This document shows, piece by piece, positions 33,780 to 45,936 of a stretch of DNA of 64,000 nucleotides. A program made the translations under genes and the position numbers. How positions within the stretch are numbered: the first letter of the stretch is position 1; each line of letters opens with the position of its first letter. The notes below the pieces were generated by a model. That model ran no database searches. It was not told the DNA's origin and saw nothing but the letters and a program-made list of their open reading frames with translations. The DNA is from Ananas comosus (lineage: Eukaryota > Streptophyta > Magnoliopsida > Poales > Bromeliaceae), in NCBI RefSeq assembly GCF_001540865.1, contig NC_033621.1:584466-648465 (forward strand). The letters are read 5' to 3'.

Positions 33780-35082
33780 AAGAGTTTTTATTTTATTTTT
33801 GACAAACTTAGAACGACTTCAATAAAAAGGGGAAAAAAAACTTTTTTTTTTTAAAGGAAAGTACAAACGAAGTCTCTTATTACCTCGGAAAACACCTCCT
33901 AGATTTACAACTGGACTCAGCATCGTTTGTTAAGCATCACTAGGTACGCTTAGCTGGTTTGTGGCATTAAGCTTCCCAAGGAGGAATAAACTCTCTTCGC
34001 CCAGTTGTCATGATGTGAGGTTTACATCAAAGTTAACCCGGTATGGTAACTCCTTTTGGCTTAGACGTCCCTCTACCTTCAGTCGACGGATACTAAAATA
34101 GCGCTCGAGATTAGTACGTCAACTGCTCAAAATACGCTTTCATTTACTTCACTAATTGGTTCGCGCTTCGCGAATACTCCTACTGAAACCAGTATATTCA
34201 CTGTTTCTTAAATGCGCTAAATACAACTAACTACGAACGAAAAATGAAGTTAAATACAACTGACAAAATCTATCTTTAAGGTACACCAGTTTCCCTCATA
34301 GCAAGTGTTTGTATAGGTTTCTATAATAGAATCGGCTTTTGGTCAATGGCACCAAACATGATTACCATTAAAACTTAGACTTCCTACTACTCTTCCTCTT
34401 TTAAAAACTCCTTTAACTACTGAAGATGAACCAGTGTGTTTTACGAGGAACCTAAGTTGTTTTGTCGTTGTTAGGAAGTCTAGGTTTTAACGGTAATCAT
34501 GTTTGGTGCCATTGACTAAAAGCCGCTTCTATTATAGAGACCTATACAAACACTTGTTATGAGAGAAACTGGTGTACTTTAAAGATAGACTTTGTCAGTC
34601 GTATTTAACTTCATTTCTCGTTCGTAGTTAGTTGTATTTAGCGCATTTAAGAAACAGTGAATATACTGGTTTCAGTAGGAGTATTCGCGAAGCGCGAACC
34701 AATTAGTGAAGTAAATGAAAGCGTATTTTGAGCAGTTGACGTACTAATCTCGAGCGTTATTTTAGTATCCGTCGACGAAGAAAATACTGAAGGTAGAGGA
34801 CGTCTAAGCCAAAAGGAGCTACCATACTGGGTTAACTTTGATGTAAGTCTCACATCATGACAACTGGACGAAGGGAGTTTATACCTCCTTGGGAAGCTTA
34901 ATGCCACAAACCAGCTAAGCGTACCTAGTGATGCTTAACAAACGATACTGAGTCCAGTTGTAAATCTAGGAGGTGTTTTCCGAGGTAATAAGAGACTTCG
35001 TTTATACTTTCTTTTAAAAAAAGGTTTTTTTTTTCCTTTTTATTGAAGTCGTTCTAAGTTTGTCAAAAATAAACTTCTCCGC
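33780..35082. mobile_element. Large foldback (inverted-repeat) element
   Basis: Two arms of about 610 bp (33,780-34,388 and 34,470-35,082) are reverse complements of each other at high identity, around an 81-bp centre. Reverse-complement symmetry survives mirroring, so this structure is real in the source DNA. No transposase frame was recognised. It lies downstream of GDSL copy A in that gene's true reading direction. Confidence 0.85.
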
Positions 35083-36017
35083 GTCTCGATCTAGCACAGA
35101 AGTAGCTTGCTAAAAGGTGTTATCCCTTCATTATCACAGTCGTCATTGAAAGTAGAACGAACAAAAATCTTAAGACGTTTGGAAAAAGTGTTAAAAAGGT
35201 GAGTTTGTGATCTAAGAAAAAGAGGACAAAAAGAACACCGTATCCCTGGTACCCCACCTAGAAACAAAGATTTCTCCGTAACCTGACAGACCAAAAACAA
35301 CACGGAAAGATTGCCGTAACCTAGCGACAAAAAAAAATACAGCTATTACAAAACATGACATTTATCTTTGAAGCCTAGTAGAAGGTAGATTACTTACATA
35401 CAAACGAATAGAAACGAGACCTAATTAGATTCATCTGAAGTCTAAAAAATCAACAAAATCAAAATGAAAAATGCAAAGAACGCGTTGATAAATCAAAGTA
35501 TGTGTAGTACTGTACTTATAGATAAATACTACACATATAAGTGCTAAACATAGTTTAAAATGAGCCAATCAACCTAATACCGTTCAACCTGTTTTAAAAC
35601 CAAAGACGTCTTTGTCTTCGACAATAAATGTTTAAACCAAGACGACGATACTGAACAAAAAAGAGGAAATAAAAAAAAAAAACCCACAATTTCAACTCAA
35701 GAGAAACCTAAACTATAACCTCTCTTAATAAAGAGGAGTGGTTGTAGACATCGTGATTCTACACAAGATTCAAGATTCTCGCCACCTCTCTTGTTTTTAC
35801 CCTATTATATATCTCTAATGATACGGTGGGTGTCGGTTGTATCAGCTAGTTATGTGGCGTTATTAAAGAATTAAAACGAAGAGTATGTATAGAAAAATTA
35901 AGCTTGAAATAATGGAACTAGCCGTAGTACTGTTATTGTTGTAACTACTTTATTTTGATTAAATTTACTAAATGTTAATATTAAAACTTCTCGCGTATTT
36001 TCGTCCTCTGTGTGACG

Positions 36018-38221
36018 AGTTGAAGACGTTTCTCAACACTCGAATTAGACCCCTAATCTTATAAAAGGACTATCATAGAATCTTCGCCGATAGAATAAAC
36101 GTTGAAGACACATCACATGGGGTAGGGTCGAATAACTGGCTAGCGGGTGGCGTGTTCGACAGCGGCACCCGACCGGCGTTCAATAGGCTAGACGCATCAA
36201 CATGCCGCCGGGCGGCACCGGCGTTGTTCGGTAGTTACCCAAGAGTTTTGGACCTTATTTAAAATATACATTAGGCGTACTTTAGCTCGTGGAGAAATTG
36301 GAACAAGACTCATTAAATTAAAGGACAAGCCTCTTTTTGAGGGAGTACCATATTGGGTTAAGGTGTAATGTGAGAACACTAAGAGTTTTTTCTTTTTGTG
36401 TCCTCGTTTGTTTATTTTCTTTACCTTTTATCGAAGGGATATATACATGCATATGAGTGGCATAAGAAATACTAATCGCTTCTCTAGTATGAACTATCTT
36501 ATGTATAGACACGTCTGTCATCATCGTAAGAACATGAGCCTTGAGTTAAACAGCGTATTAAATAAGTAAACGAGCAATTTTCGAAAACGACGTAACAACA
36601 TTAGTCGTTCTGTCGGGTTGTCTAGTTCGAGCGACAGCAAGAAAAAGGAGTCGCGTTCGCAGACGCCATTTGTAGGTTCCCCGGGACATAACATATAGGT
36701 CTTAAACGCTGGTGGTAAAAGCATATGATTGACGTTAGAATTTCTTGATTTAGTTAGGGTCGAGGTAAACTATTCGTAGGTGGTATCTAGTGGTGTATTA
36801 AGTCCGATTGATCATCACTAATACAAAATTCTTAACAGCTGGAATTTGGTTGATAGTGATTCGCCGCGTACAATTCATGTAAAACCAATCGAGATAACTG
36901 ATAGGAAACTTAACTAATGTACCGTACTTCTATTGTGAGCACCTGAAGTAACACAACTTCATGCTCTTTGTTTTAAATTTCTTTTTACTATTTAACACAC
37001 CCACAACTACTCTATGCCAACTACAGCTTTACCATGAGCTCTTTTTTCTTGACTTTGATGTTCACTTTTACATAGAACAATTTCGTCTATGACTGATGAT
37101 GGTTTCCTTTGTTGTATGCCACGCTTTTCCTATCAAGTTTCTCATTGAACGGAGTTACCGTAGAAGCTAAGAACTCTCTTATCTACCATACAACAGGTGC
37201 TGAGCCCCTATCGAGTTCAATCGTTACTTCCGCTATCTCTATAGTAAGACGGGGTACAGTTTCCTTATTTGACGTAGTACCTTAAGGAAGAGCGACTAGT
37301 TACTTGGATTCGGACATTTCTCTGATAGCAGCGTATAGTTGTATAGATGTAATGACTATATTAACCTATAGTTATCATTCGTCTTGAGATTAATGTATAG
37401 TTATACTTTTGTGATTTTCCGATGTACACATCTAAAATATCCTAGAGATTATCACTCGGGTTTTTTTGGTTCTTCTCTTCAAATAAATCCACTTTATCTA
37501 CTCTATAAGAACAAGCACCTTCAGGTGTTGAGGTGTTGAAGTCCTATAAAAACATTGTTTGACGTGAAAGTTCCACATTTGTACGTGACTATACGGATTC
37601 ATTCACGGGGTTTAACTATAACACTCGAGGTTGACCTGGCTTCGTTTACATTACACTAAGCGTTCTTCCTTTGTCTGGAAAACTCGCCTCTAGAGCGCAC
37701 GCTAAGAACTTCACTTCCTTAACTTCTTGAACTCATCTATTTCCTTTACCTTGAGGCCAGTAGACTCACCGGTGTGGTCGATGTCGTTTCAAGTGAGGTA
37801 CGCATTTCAAGCTGGGACTGCTGAGGTCTATTCCCGAGTCTATTAAATAGAAGTTCAAGAGTGGACGTTGTCATTATTTGTACAATAATGAGTGTAAGTC
37901 GTCATTTATGTAATGACGAGTGCCATTCGTGTCAAATTACAACCGTATTCGCTTAAGATTAGTGTATGTCTACTTTAGTTATATGTCGGCCGGCAGTGTC
38001 TTGGCCGGTCATCAGAACACCTTCTTAACCGCCGGCCGACCCCCCGGCTCTATCTCCGGCTCTGGTCTCCATTCCCGGGGGCACAGCCTCAAGCTTAGTG
38101 GTTTCAACTTCTATTATGTAAACCTTAGTTGTACTCAACCATTTCCTATATTGTGTTCCTAGTGTTGTTGTTTGTCTAATAACTTTCTTCCCTCTGATAT
38201 AGGACGGGACCTTAATGGGTA
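36018..38221. CDS. GDSL esterase/lipase (copy A), readable only in mirror
   Basis: Read from high to low coordinate WITHOUT complementing. Exons: 38221-37969, 37863-37678, 37312-37152, 36730-36460 and 36250-36018. These give 1,104 nt and 367 residues plus stop, with all phases matching. Introns are GT/AG except the third, which is GC/AG (GAG|GCAAGT). An N-terminal hydrophobic signal segment (about residues 12-32) is followed by GDSNSDTG with catalytic Ser43, block III GQND with Asn169, and block V SWDGVHYTE with Asp333 and His336. It also shows YNTGPLGCLPQ and CCGHGGPPYNY. This is the plant secreted GDSL group that includes ENOD8-like and alpha-fucosidase-like members, acting on ester bonds outside the cell; the substrate is unknown. 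The start follows a 17-codon upstream frame that ends inside the coding region. Confidence 0.94.
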
Positions 38222-39295
38222 GGGAGGGAGGAAAAAGCAGAGAGGTCAAGAACCAGTGTTGGTAACGAACAGAGAATAATCGCGGTGTGGAGAAGTTGGG
38301 TACATATTGATTTAATAAAAAAACAAACAGTGATTTTTTCCTGAAGCAACTAGGTTTTGTAGGTTCCGGAGATATGTGTCTTGTACTGATTTGTTGATTC
38401 TACAAACTTCATTTTGTTAAGACTGTTGTCACTGTCAAACAAATGAAATAATCTTCTCTGAATTAAATGTCTTTTCCCGTAGATGTCTTTTCCTGTTTCA
38501 TGTGAACTTTCACTCCGGGTTACTCCCACCGTTACTTGGTGGTGTACTACACCATGTAAAGGGTTGTTATCCTTTCCCACTTTGAACCGTGTCTCCCCCA
38601 ACCTCTTATCGGTTTAACGGTACAATGAGTATAGGGTCAACGGTATTTATTCTCTTATTGTGTTCTACCTACCATAACAATCCAAAACTGGATCTCCCGA
38701 CCCCGGTCCTTTTCAAATTGTTTAGATCTTGTTTATCTGTTTGACCCAGTTCCACAGGACACCGATTCTAGATCCCGTAAACATCAAATCGTAAAGATAA
38801 TGAATAACTAAAGAAAAAAATATCCTCGTCAGTCTAACTAGAAGTTTATTAGAACAACCTATCACTTGGCTTAAACTCTCCTGTAACTGGTTCAGTTCAG
38901 CGACTGGCTCAGTTCACACAGAAGCCCTACACCTAGCAAAAGACCTAATTGGGAGCTCACGCGGTGCTAGTTCACTAAACTAACCCTTCCCTAGTCGAGT
39001 TGGCCTAAGTATAAGTTTTTTTAATCGACTAGGCTTAAATACTTGTCTGAGCCGACAATCTCAGCTTAGTTAACATATAACATGAGGTTTAATTTTCATT
39101 TTGATTTTTGGAAAATTCTCGGCCTAAATAATCTCGCCGAGCAATACGCCTAACCGAAAGGTTATATCAAGAACACGCAGAAAAAAAACACGGCTGTAAG
39201 GACATGGTCCTCTTTTAACATTGTGAGGTTATATCCATGAGCACGCAGAAAAGGTAAGCTACATTATGCTTTTCTTCAAGATTAAACTTCAAAAG

Positions 39296-39690
39296 TAATG
39301 ATGGTCGTGATAGATATAGCCGAATTCGAAATGTAGAAGTAAAAATAGAAAATTCGACGTACGGAGTACGGACATGAAGGATACATATGTTTGGAAAGGT
39401 GTACATAAATCCATGAAAACAATGAAATAGGAAGTAACTTAATACGTACTACGGACTTCTACTTGTGTCTAATGATGGTCGTGACAGACTTAATTCAATA
39501 TTTAAAAGTAGAAATAGAAAGTTCAGCGTACGGTTATGAAGTATACATATATTTTGAAAGTTATACGTAAATCAATTAAAATAATGAAATAGGAAATAAC
39601 CTAATACGTACTCCGACCTTTACCTGTGTCTAATGATGGTAATGAAAGACTTAGCTCAAATCGATGTTAAAAATAGGGATATATTTTTAG
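39296..39690. repeat. Tandem repeat, about 161-174 bp unit
   Basis: The phrase TAATGATGGTCGTGA starts units at 39,296 and 39,470, with a third, variant start (TAATGATGGTAATGA) at 39,631. It lies between the two GDSL copies in the mirrored block. Confidence 0.65.
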
Positions 39691-39817
39691 AAAGTCGTAC
39701 ATAGATTAATCACCTATTTATGGGTCGTTATTAAAGAATTAAAGTGACTATCTTACTTTGATTAAATTTATTAGATGTTGGTATTAAAACTTGTCGTATA
39801 TTTTTGTCCTTGTGACG

Positions 39818-42455
39818 AGTTGAAGACGTTTCTCAACACTCGCATTAGACTCCGAATCTTATAAAAGGACTAACATAGAATCTTCGCTATTAGAATAAAC
39901 GTCGAAGACACATCACATGTGGTAGGGTCGAATAACTGGCTAGTCGGCGGCGTGTTCGGCAACGGCACCCAAACGGGGTTCAGTAGGCTAAACGTATCAA
40001 CATGCCGCCAGGGGGTACCCGCGTTGTTCGGTAGCCACCCAAGAGTTTCGGACCTTATTTTGTATACATTAAGTGTACTTTAGTTCGTGGAGATATCGGA
40101 AAGAGACTCATTTAAGCACAATCCTGTTTAAAGTCTATCGGGGAGTACTATATTGTATTAAGGTTGTCGTCTCATCCTTTACATAAGCCAATTTTTATGT
40201 TATCAATATTGACGTATATAAAACAAACTAACCTACATCGATTTTGGTAACGTTGATTTTTATTAAATAAATCAATGTATGTTAACTTAAATAAAATATA
40301 TATACCTCTGCTCTAATAGAGGTTTCATCTTTTCTTTAAAAGTCAAATTTTTCACTACTCTCCATTTGAATATAAAATAAATTTTAATAAAAAAGATTGA
40401 CAACGTCAATCTTGACATCGATTAAACCTGAACTAAACTACGTAAACTTAGGTTGACAACACCAACCTTGACGTACTTTTCTGAGTTGATGTTATCAACC
40501 TAAATTTACGTAATTTAGTTTGTAACCTAAACTTAGACATACATTAATATTGATGCCACGTCACACGGTGCGGGGGACTCCTTATTGCCACGTTGTTTGT
40601 TTATTTTCTTTACCTTTTATCGAAGAGATATATGTATATGAGTGGCATAAGAGATACTAACCGTTTCTCTAGTATGAACTACCGTATGTACAGTCACGTC
40701 TGTTATCATCGTAGGAACATGAGTCTTGAGTAGAACAGTGTATCACATAAGTAAACGAGTAATTTTCGAAATCGACGTAACAATATTAGTCGTACCGTCG
40801 GGTTTCCTAGATCGAGCGACGGTAATAAAAAGGAGTCGCGTTCGCAGACGCCATTTGTAGGTTCCCCTGGGCATAACATCTAGGTCTTAAAGGCCGGTGG
40901 TAAAAGCATATGACTGACGTTACAATTTCTTGATCTAGTTAGGGTCGACGTAAAACATTCGTAGGAGATATCTAGTGGTGTATTACCTCCTGCTGATCAT
41001 TACTATGACCAAATACTTAAAAAGCTGGAATTTGGTTGATAGTACTACGTACGACTTACGTAAAATCAATCGAAATCACTGATAGGAAACTTAACTATTG
41101 TAACGTACTTCTATTGTGAAACACCTGATGTCACACAACTTCAAGTTCTTTTGTTTTAAATTTCCTTTTACTACTTAACGCACTTACAAATGTTCTATAC
41201 AAACTACAAGCTTTACCATGAGTGACTTGATGTTCAGTTTCACATAGAACAATTTCATTTATGACACATTATGGTTTCTTTTGTTATATGTGTACGCTTT
41301 TCCTAGGAAGTTCCTCATTGTACGGAGTTACCGTAGAAACTACGAACTCTCCTATCTACCCTACAAGAGGTGCTGAACCCCTATCGAGTTCAATCGTTAC
41401 TTCCGCGATCTCTATAGTAAAACGGGGTACAGTTTCCTTATTTGCCGTAATGCTTTAAGGAAGAGTGACTAGTTACTTGGATTTGGACATTTCTGTGATG
41501 TTAATGTATAGTTACATTGATGTATGACTATATTAACGTATGGTTGTCATTCGTCTTGAGGTTAATGTATAGTTATCCTTTTGTGATTACCCCGATGTAC
41601 ATATGTAAAATATGTTACAGATAATCACTCGGGTTGTTTTGGCTCTTTTCTTTTCAAACAAATCCACTTTATCTACCTATAAGAACAGACACCTTTTCAA
41701 GGGGGTCCTTAAACTGCTGTGATGTTGAAGTCCTATAAAAACATTGTTTGACGTGGAAGTTCCCCGTATATACCTTTAAACCTAAAAATGTTCCAATACA
41801 TTATAAAAATCTAGTAAAACGTCCTCATGTGACTATGGGTGTTCATTCTCTCGGTTTAACTATCATATTCGAGGTTGACCCGGGTTAGTTAGTAATTTTT
41901 TGGTTGTACGTTACACTAAGTGTTTTCCATTATCTGGAAGACTCGCCTCGAGAGCGCACGCAAAGAACTTCACTGCCTTAACTTCGTGAACTCATCTATT
42001 TCCTTTACCCGGAGGTAAGCCAACTTACCGACGTGGTCGATGTCGTTTCAAACGAGGTACGCATTTCAAGCTGGGGCTGCTGAGGTCTATTCCCGAGTCT
42101 ATTAAATAAAAGTTCAAGAGTGGACGTTGTCGTTATTTATGTACTAACGAGTGTAATTCTTGTCAAATTGGTACCTTACTCGCTTTAGATTATTGTGTGT
42201 CTACTTTAGTTATATGTCGGCCGACAGTGTCTTGGCGGGCCTTCCGAACACCTTCTTGACCGCCGGCCGGTCGTCCTCTCGGCTCTGCCTTCGGTTGTGG
42301 TCGTCATTCCCGGGCACAGCCTCAAGCTTAGTGGTTTCAACTTCTCTTATGTGAACCTTAGTTGTATTCAACCATTTCCTATATTGTGTTCCTATTGTTG
42401 TTGTTTGTCTTCTCGATTTCTTGCCTCCGTTATAGAACCAGAACCTTAATGGGTA
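39818..42455. pseudogene. GDSL esterase/lipase (copy B), mirror-written, exon 1 frameshifted
   Basis: Read from high to low coordinate without complementing. Exons: 42455-42200, 42122-41937, 41485-41325, 40915-40645 and 40050-39818. Exons 2-5 have exactly the lengths of copy A and are open, with the same GC/AG third intron and the SWDGVHYTE block. Exon 1 differs by +1, -2 and +4 nt: block I (GDSNSDTG) is out of frame with the start and a stop follows early. The +3 net change restores frame before exon 2, so the shifts may be recent or sequencing errors in GC-rich DNA. A conserved Cys of copy A (TCGQ) is Trp here (TWGK). Intron 4 is about 385 nt longer than in copy A, suggesting an insertion around 40,170-40,560. 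Confidence 0.85.
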
Positions 42456-43559
42456 GGGGGAGGAAGGGTACGGGGAGTAAAGAGCAGAGAGGTCAAGAAC
42501 CAACGTCGATAACAGAGAGAATCACGACGTTGAGAAGTGGGGTAAATATTAGTTAATAATAAAAAAATAAATAGTGATGTTTTTAAGTAACTAGGCTTTG
42601 TTGTTTCCGGGGATTTTGTCTTTTCTGATTTGTTAAGTTTACAGTTTCATTTGGGTTTTTCTTTTATAAACATGAATACAATCTCTACTTTTAACAAGAC
42701 TGTTCGTCATAACGTGATCCCATCTGAGATTTATGAGATTCTTTACATCTACGTACTATGAAACAAATGAAACAATCTTCTTTTGATTAGATGTCTTTTC
42801 CTGTTTTGGAACACTTACAACGTGCTACTCCCACCGTCACTTGGTACTGTACTATATCATGTAAAGGGTTGTTATCTTTTCCAACTTTTAACCGACTCCC
42901 CTGTCCTCTTATAGGTTTAACGGTACAACGAGAATAGGGTAAAACGGTATTATTCTTTTATTCTGTAGTACCTTTCATGAGAGTTCGGAACTAGATCTTC
43001 GGTTCCCGGTTTTTTTCCAATTATCTAGATCTCAGTTTATCTGTTTATACCACTTCCACAGGTCGCCGGTTTTAGATCCCGTAGATTTCAAATCCATAAC
43101 AAACTATAGTGACAGGAAAAAAACAAAAAGACAATATATAAACTATCCAACGTCTTTTCTGAAAAGAAACTAATCATTCGAATGTTACGTAGGCCGATTT
43201 ACTATCTACTTTAAAAATAAACAAAAAGACAATATATAGTTTAAAAATAAAAAACAACAGTTTATTTGTGGTATTTAATTTTCTAATGTTTGATAGGTGA
43301 TGGGTGACGACATGGAAAATCCGTGTTTTAAGATGAATTTTTTTTTTGTTTTTCGTTTGTGCTATGGTTTGCTCCGGAATCGTATAATAATAAATAATTG
43401 TAGAACAAAATATCCTCGTCAGTTCAAGCCTAAAAGTTTATTAGAAATTGAAAATTAACCGAAGAATAAAATTTCTTCCTTAATTTCAAGTCTGTTCAGG
43501 TCTTGAAATTTGCTATTTTTCTTACTTCAAGACTTCCGTTGGTGGTAGTTTTATTAATG

Positions 43560-43975
43560 AAACAGACCCAACTTATTTAAATTATCCCGTTTAACCGACA
43601 GTGTTGTCTCAACCTCCTAAGTTAAACAGACCCAACTTATTTAAATTATCCCATTTTGTCGACAGTAATGTCTTAACCTCCTAAGTTAAACAAAGACAGG
43701 TAGATATCAAAATGATATTGTATTAACCAGTTGATTTGGTGAATTGATATATGTTTATGTCCGTAACTTACGTTTTTTGCATGGCATTGTCATTAGACCT
43801 ACGATATAAACTGAATTGTCTCAAGCTCCTAAGTTGAACAGATAGGTAGGTAGATATCCAAATGATATTATAGTAACCAGTTGATTTGGTCAAATAATAT
43901 ATTTATCTCGGTAACTTACGTTTATCCATGACATTGTTATTAGACCTACGATATAAACCGAATAAAAGAGAAGCC
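43560..43975. repeat. Two short tandem duplications
   Basis: A 64-bp unit (AACAGACCCAACTTATTTAA...) occurs at 43,561 and 43,625. A unit of about 150 bp beginning near GGTAGATATC occurs at about 43,700 and 43,848. Both lie in the mirrored block, on the promoter side of GDSL copy B. Confidence 0.6.
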
Positions 43976-44070
43976 AAACAGTATTTTGATTGGGTTTTTG
44001 ATAAAAGCAAGCCTTTTATTTTAAAACGAACAAACCAAGCTGCTTTTTGTCAAAAGAGTATTTTTACCAA

Positions 44071-44071
44071 N
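44071..44071. other. Single N at the right edge of the mirrored block
   Basis: One undetermined base separates mirrored DNA on the left from normally written DNA on the right. To its right, sequence such as GATTCCGATTCC and GCGAACCAAAGACGCC with a following TTA reads like a Harbinger-type MITE end in the usual direction; no matching left end is found. Confidence 0.7.
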
Positions 44072-44399
44072 ATAAGTTAGATTCGAAATACTTGATTAAA
44101 TTTTAATTTTTAATTCAAGTTCAAATTAAAATTTAAAATTTAAAATTTAATTTCTAAGTTTAAACTCATATTATAATTAAAAAGTTGAAAAAAAATAAAT
44201 TTAATCCAAATAAATATCCATTCCGTCCGGATTCAACTTCCAATCCGGCCTCCTAGGCCGGATTGAAAAAAAGAGGTGATTGGGGGATTCCCATTCTACT
44301 CGGGAATTGGAATGAGACTCTCGCGTACCAAACACCTACAAACGGATTCACTCATTCTGATTCCGATTCCAGGATGAAAAAGAAGCGAACCAAAGACGC

Positions 44400-44935
44400 C
44401 TTATATATAAAATCATGTATTTCAAATTTCGGTATGTCGATGGACCCATTTTATGGCGGGAAAAAAAATTGATTCCTCTTTCCTTACGTAAAATAAATAA
44501 TAGAATTAAAAAAACTTTTATTTCCTCTTTATTTCTACAACAGAAAAAAATTTATACTTATCCAAATTTTTACCAATATGAGAATATCTACTTTAAATTT
44601 TTATTTAATTTGTTTTTATCTCTAACTGTAATATAATATCTATACTATCTAGCACGTATTTCAAATTTCGATATGTCGGCAGATCCATTTTTAAGCGGAA
44701 AAAGAATTTGATTACTCTTTCCTTACGTAAAATAAATAGCACAATAAAACAAACTTTTAATTTATCTTTACCTCTAAAATAAAAAATATATATACTTATT
44801 CAAATTTTGCCAAGCGAAAGATATCTATTGTGAATCTATATTTTAATTCAAAATTTGTTTAATTTCTTTTTATCTCTAAAATAGAAATAAATTCATACTT
44901 ATCCAAATTTTTGCCAGAATATCAATATGCTCTAT
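44400..44935. repeat. Diverged tandem duplication, about 240-bp unit
   Basis: TATTTCAAATTTCG recurs at about 44,418 and 44,657, followed in both copies by CTCTTTCCTTACGTAAAATA and later by a phrase like ACTTATCCAAATTTTT. The DNA is AT-rich with no gene. Confidence 0.55.
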
Positions 44936-45126
44936 CCATCTATTTTACATTAAAATTTAAATTGAGTTTAAATCGTGAATTAAATTTAATTTTTATTTTG
45001 GATATCAAATCTATCAATCTATTTTATATTAAAATTTAAAATGATATTATAGATATTTTTTAATAAAATATAAATATAAATTTATAAAATATTTTATTCT
45101 AAATTTTTACGTACGCTCACAAGTAA

Positions 45127-45198
<72 letters not shown>

Positions 45199-45206
45199 TA
45201 TATATA

Positions 45207-45756
45207 AGCCATGGCTACATACTATTATGAGTATTGGAGGCGCCTCGTACTCATAAGTTGTTTTCAATGATGGAGCTTCCGACATCAAACGATCCACTCC
45301 GTTAAATATGATCTAAATTATTGAAAACTTCTAGAAAATAAATTTTGTAAATTTTCGAAATCATAATAAGTCCATCAAGTGGGCATAAAATGAATGGTTA
45401 AAATCGAACGACGTCCTAAAAAAAGATATCGGATACTTCAATTCAAGATCAGAGTTATTGATCTTTATCTATGTAGTGAATTAGAATTTTCTATCAAAAA
45501 TTCAACAAATTCGCGATTCTTTTATACCGTTAAACTACAATGCTATCTCATACCGGCCGTTAAAAAAGTGTCAAATTTGTGACCTCTTGATCGTAAGGTA
45601 AATGATGTCGAAAAATTATAAAATTTGATTTCTAGAAGTTTTAAATGCTGTAAATAACGTTTAACGGTGTGGATCGTCGATTTGGAAACTCTATCATCGA
45701 AAACAACTTATGAGTACGAGGGCGATCGTACTCATAATAGTATAGTAGCCGAACCC

Positions 45757-45757
<1 letters not shown>
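45207..45757. mobile_element. Long-TIR MITE between (TA)n tracts
   Basis: The left end 'ggctacatactattatgagta' and the complement of 'tactcataatagtatagtagcc' form an inverted repeat extending about 100 bp. (TA)n tracts flank it on both sides (45,133-45,206 and from 45,758). Central phrases (TAGAAAATAAATTTT, then TTTTCGA and ATCAT) are shared with the element at 46,714-47,270. Confidence 0.75.
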
Positions 45758-45793
<36 letters not shown>

Positions 45794-45795
45794 GT

Positions 45796-45936
45796 TTTTT
45801 TGAGAGTCACGCTACCCGCTTCGTTTATTTCATTTAAAAATAAACTTAGCTAGAAATGTGAATCAACTATAATTCAAACTTGAGTCTCGGATACCAACCA
45901 CCAAATTTTTTGTCACTTGCTTTAGGGACGGTCGGT
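45796..45936 (-). mobile_element. tRNA-derived SINE
   Basis: On the minus strand: CCGACCGTCCCTAAAGC, degraded B-box, GAAGCGGGTAGCGTG tail and an A-run. The target duplication TGTATGTATGTATGT is at 45,781-45,795 and 45,937-45,951. Confidence 0.83.

Larger units (their letters stand above)
29640..44070. other. Mirror-image block (reversed but not complemented)
   Basis: Read right to left without complementing, this block contains two GDSL lipase genes with intact splice sites (36,018-38,221 and 39,818-42,455), and a MITE (30,256-30,611) whose mirror matches the normally written MITE at 48,085-48,431. MITE-like ends also become sensible only in mirror: 'gggggcttggtttgtg' near 32,280 becomes GTTTGGTTCGGGGG, as at 7,986. 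The right edge coincides with the N at 44,071. The left edge lies between the last normal element (29,450) and about 29,700; 29,640 is an estimate. There is no biological mechanism for this, so it is a data artefact. All ordinary open frames inside are spurious. Confidence 0.96.

Noticed and set aside
37920..38162. 80-codon plus-strand open frame, and similar frames at 38,025-38,249, 42,160-42,354 and 42,210-42,503
   Set aside because: These overlap the mirrored first exons of the GDSL genes; in the written direction they are by-products of reversed coding DNA.
29640..44070. A true biological inversion or a mirror-repeat (H-DNA) region
   Set aside because: Inversion gives reverse complement, which would be read on the minus strand; the genes here are readable only by reversing without complementing. 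Mirror repeats are local and would not create readable exons over 6 kb.
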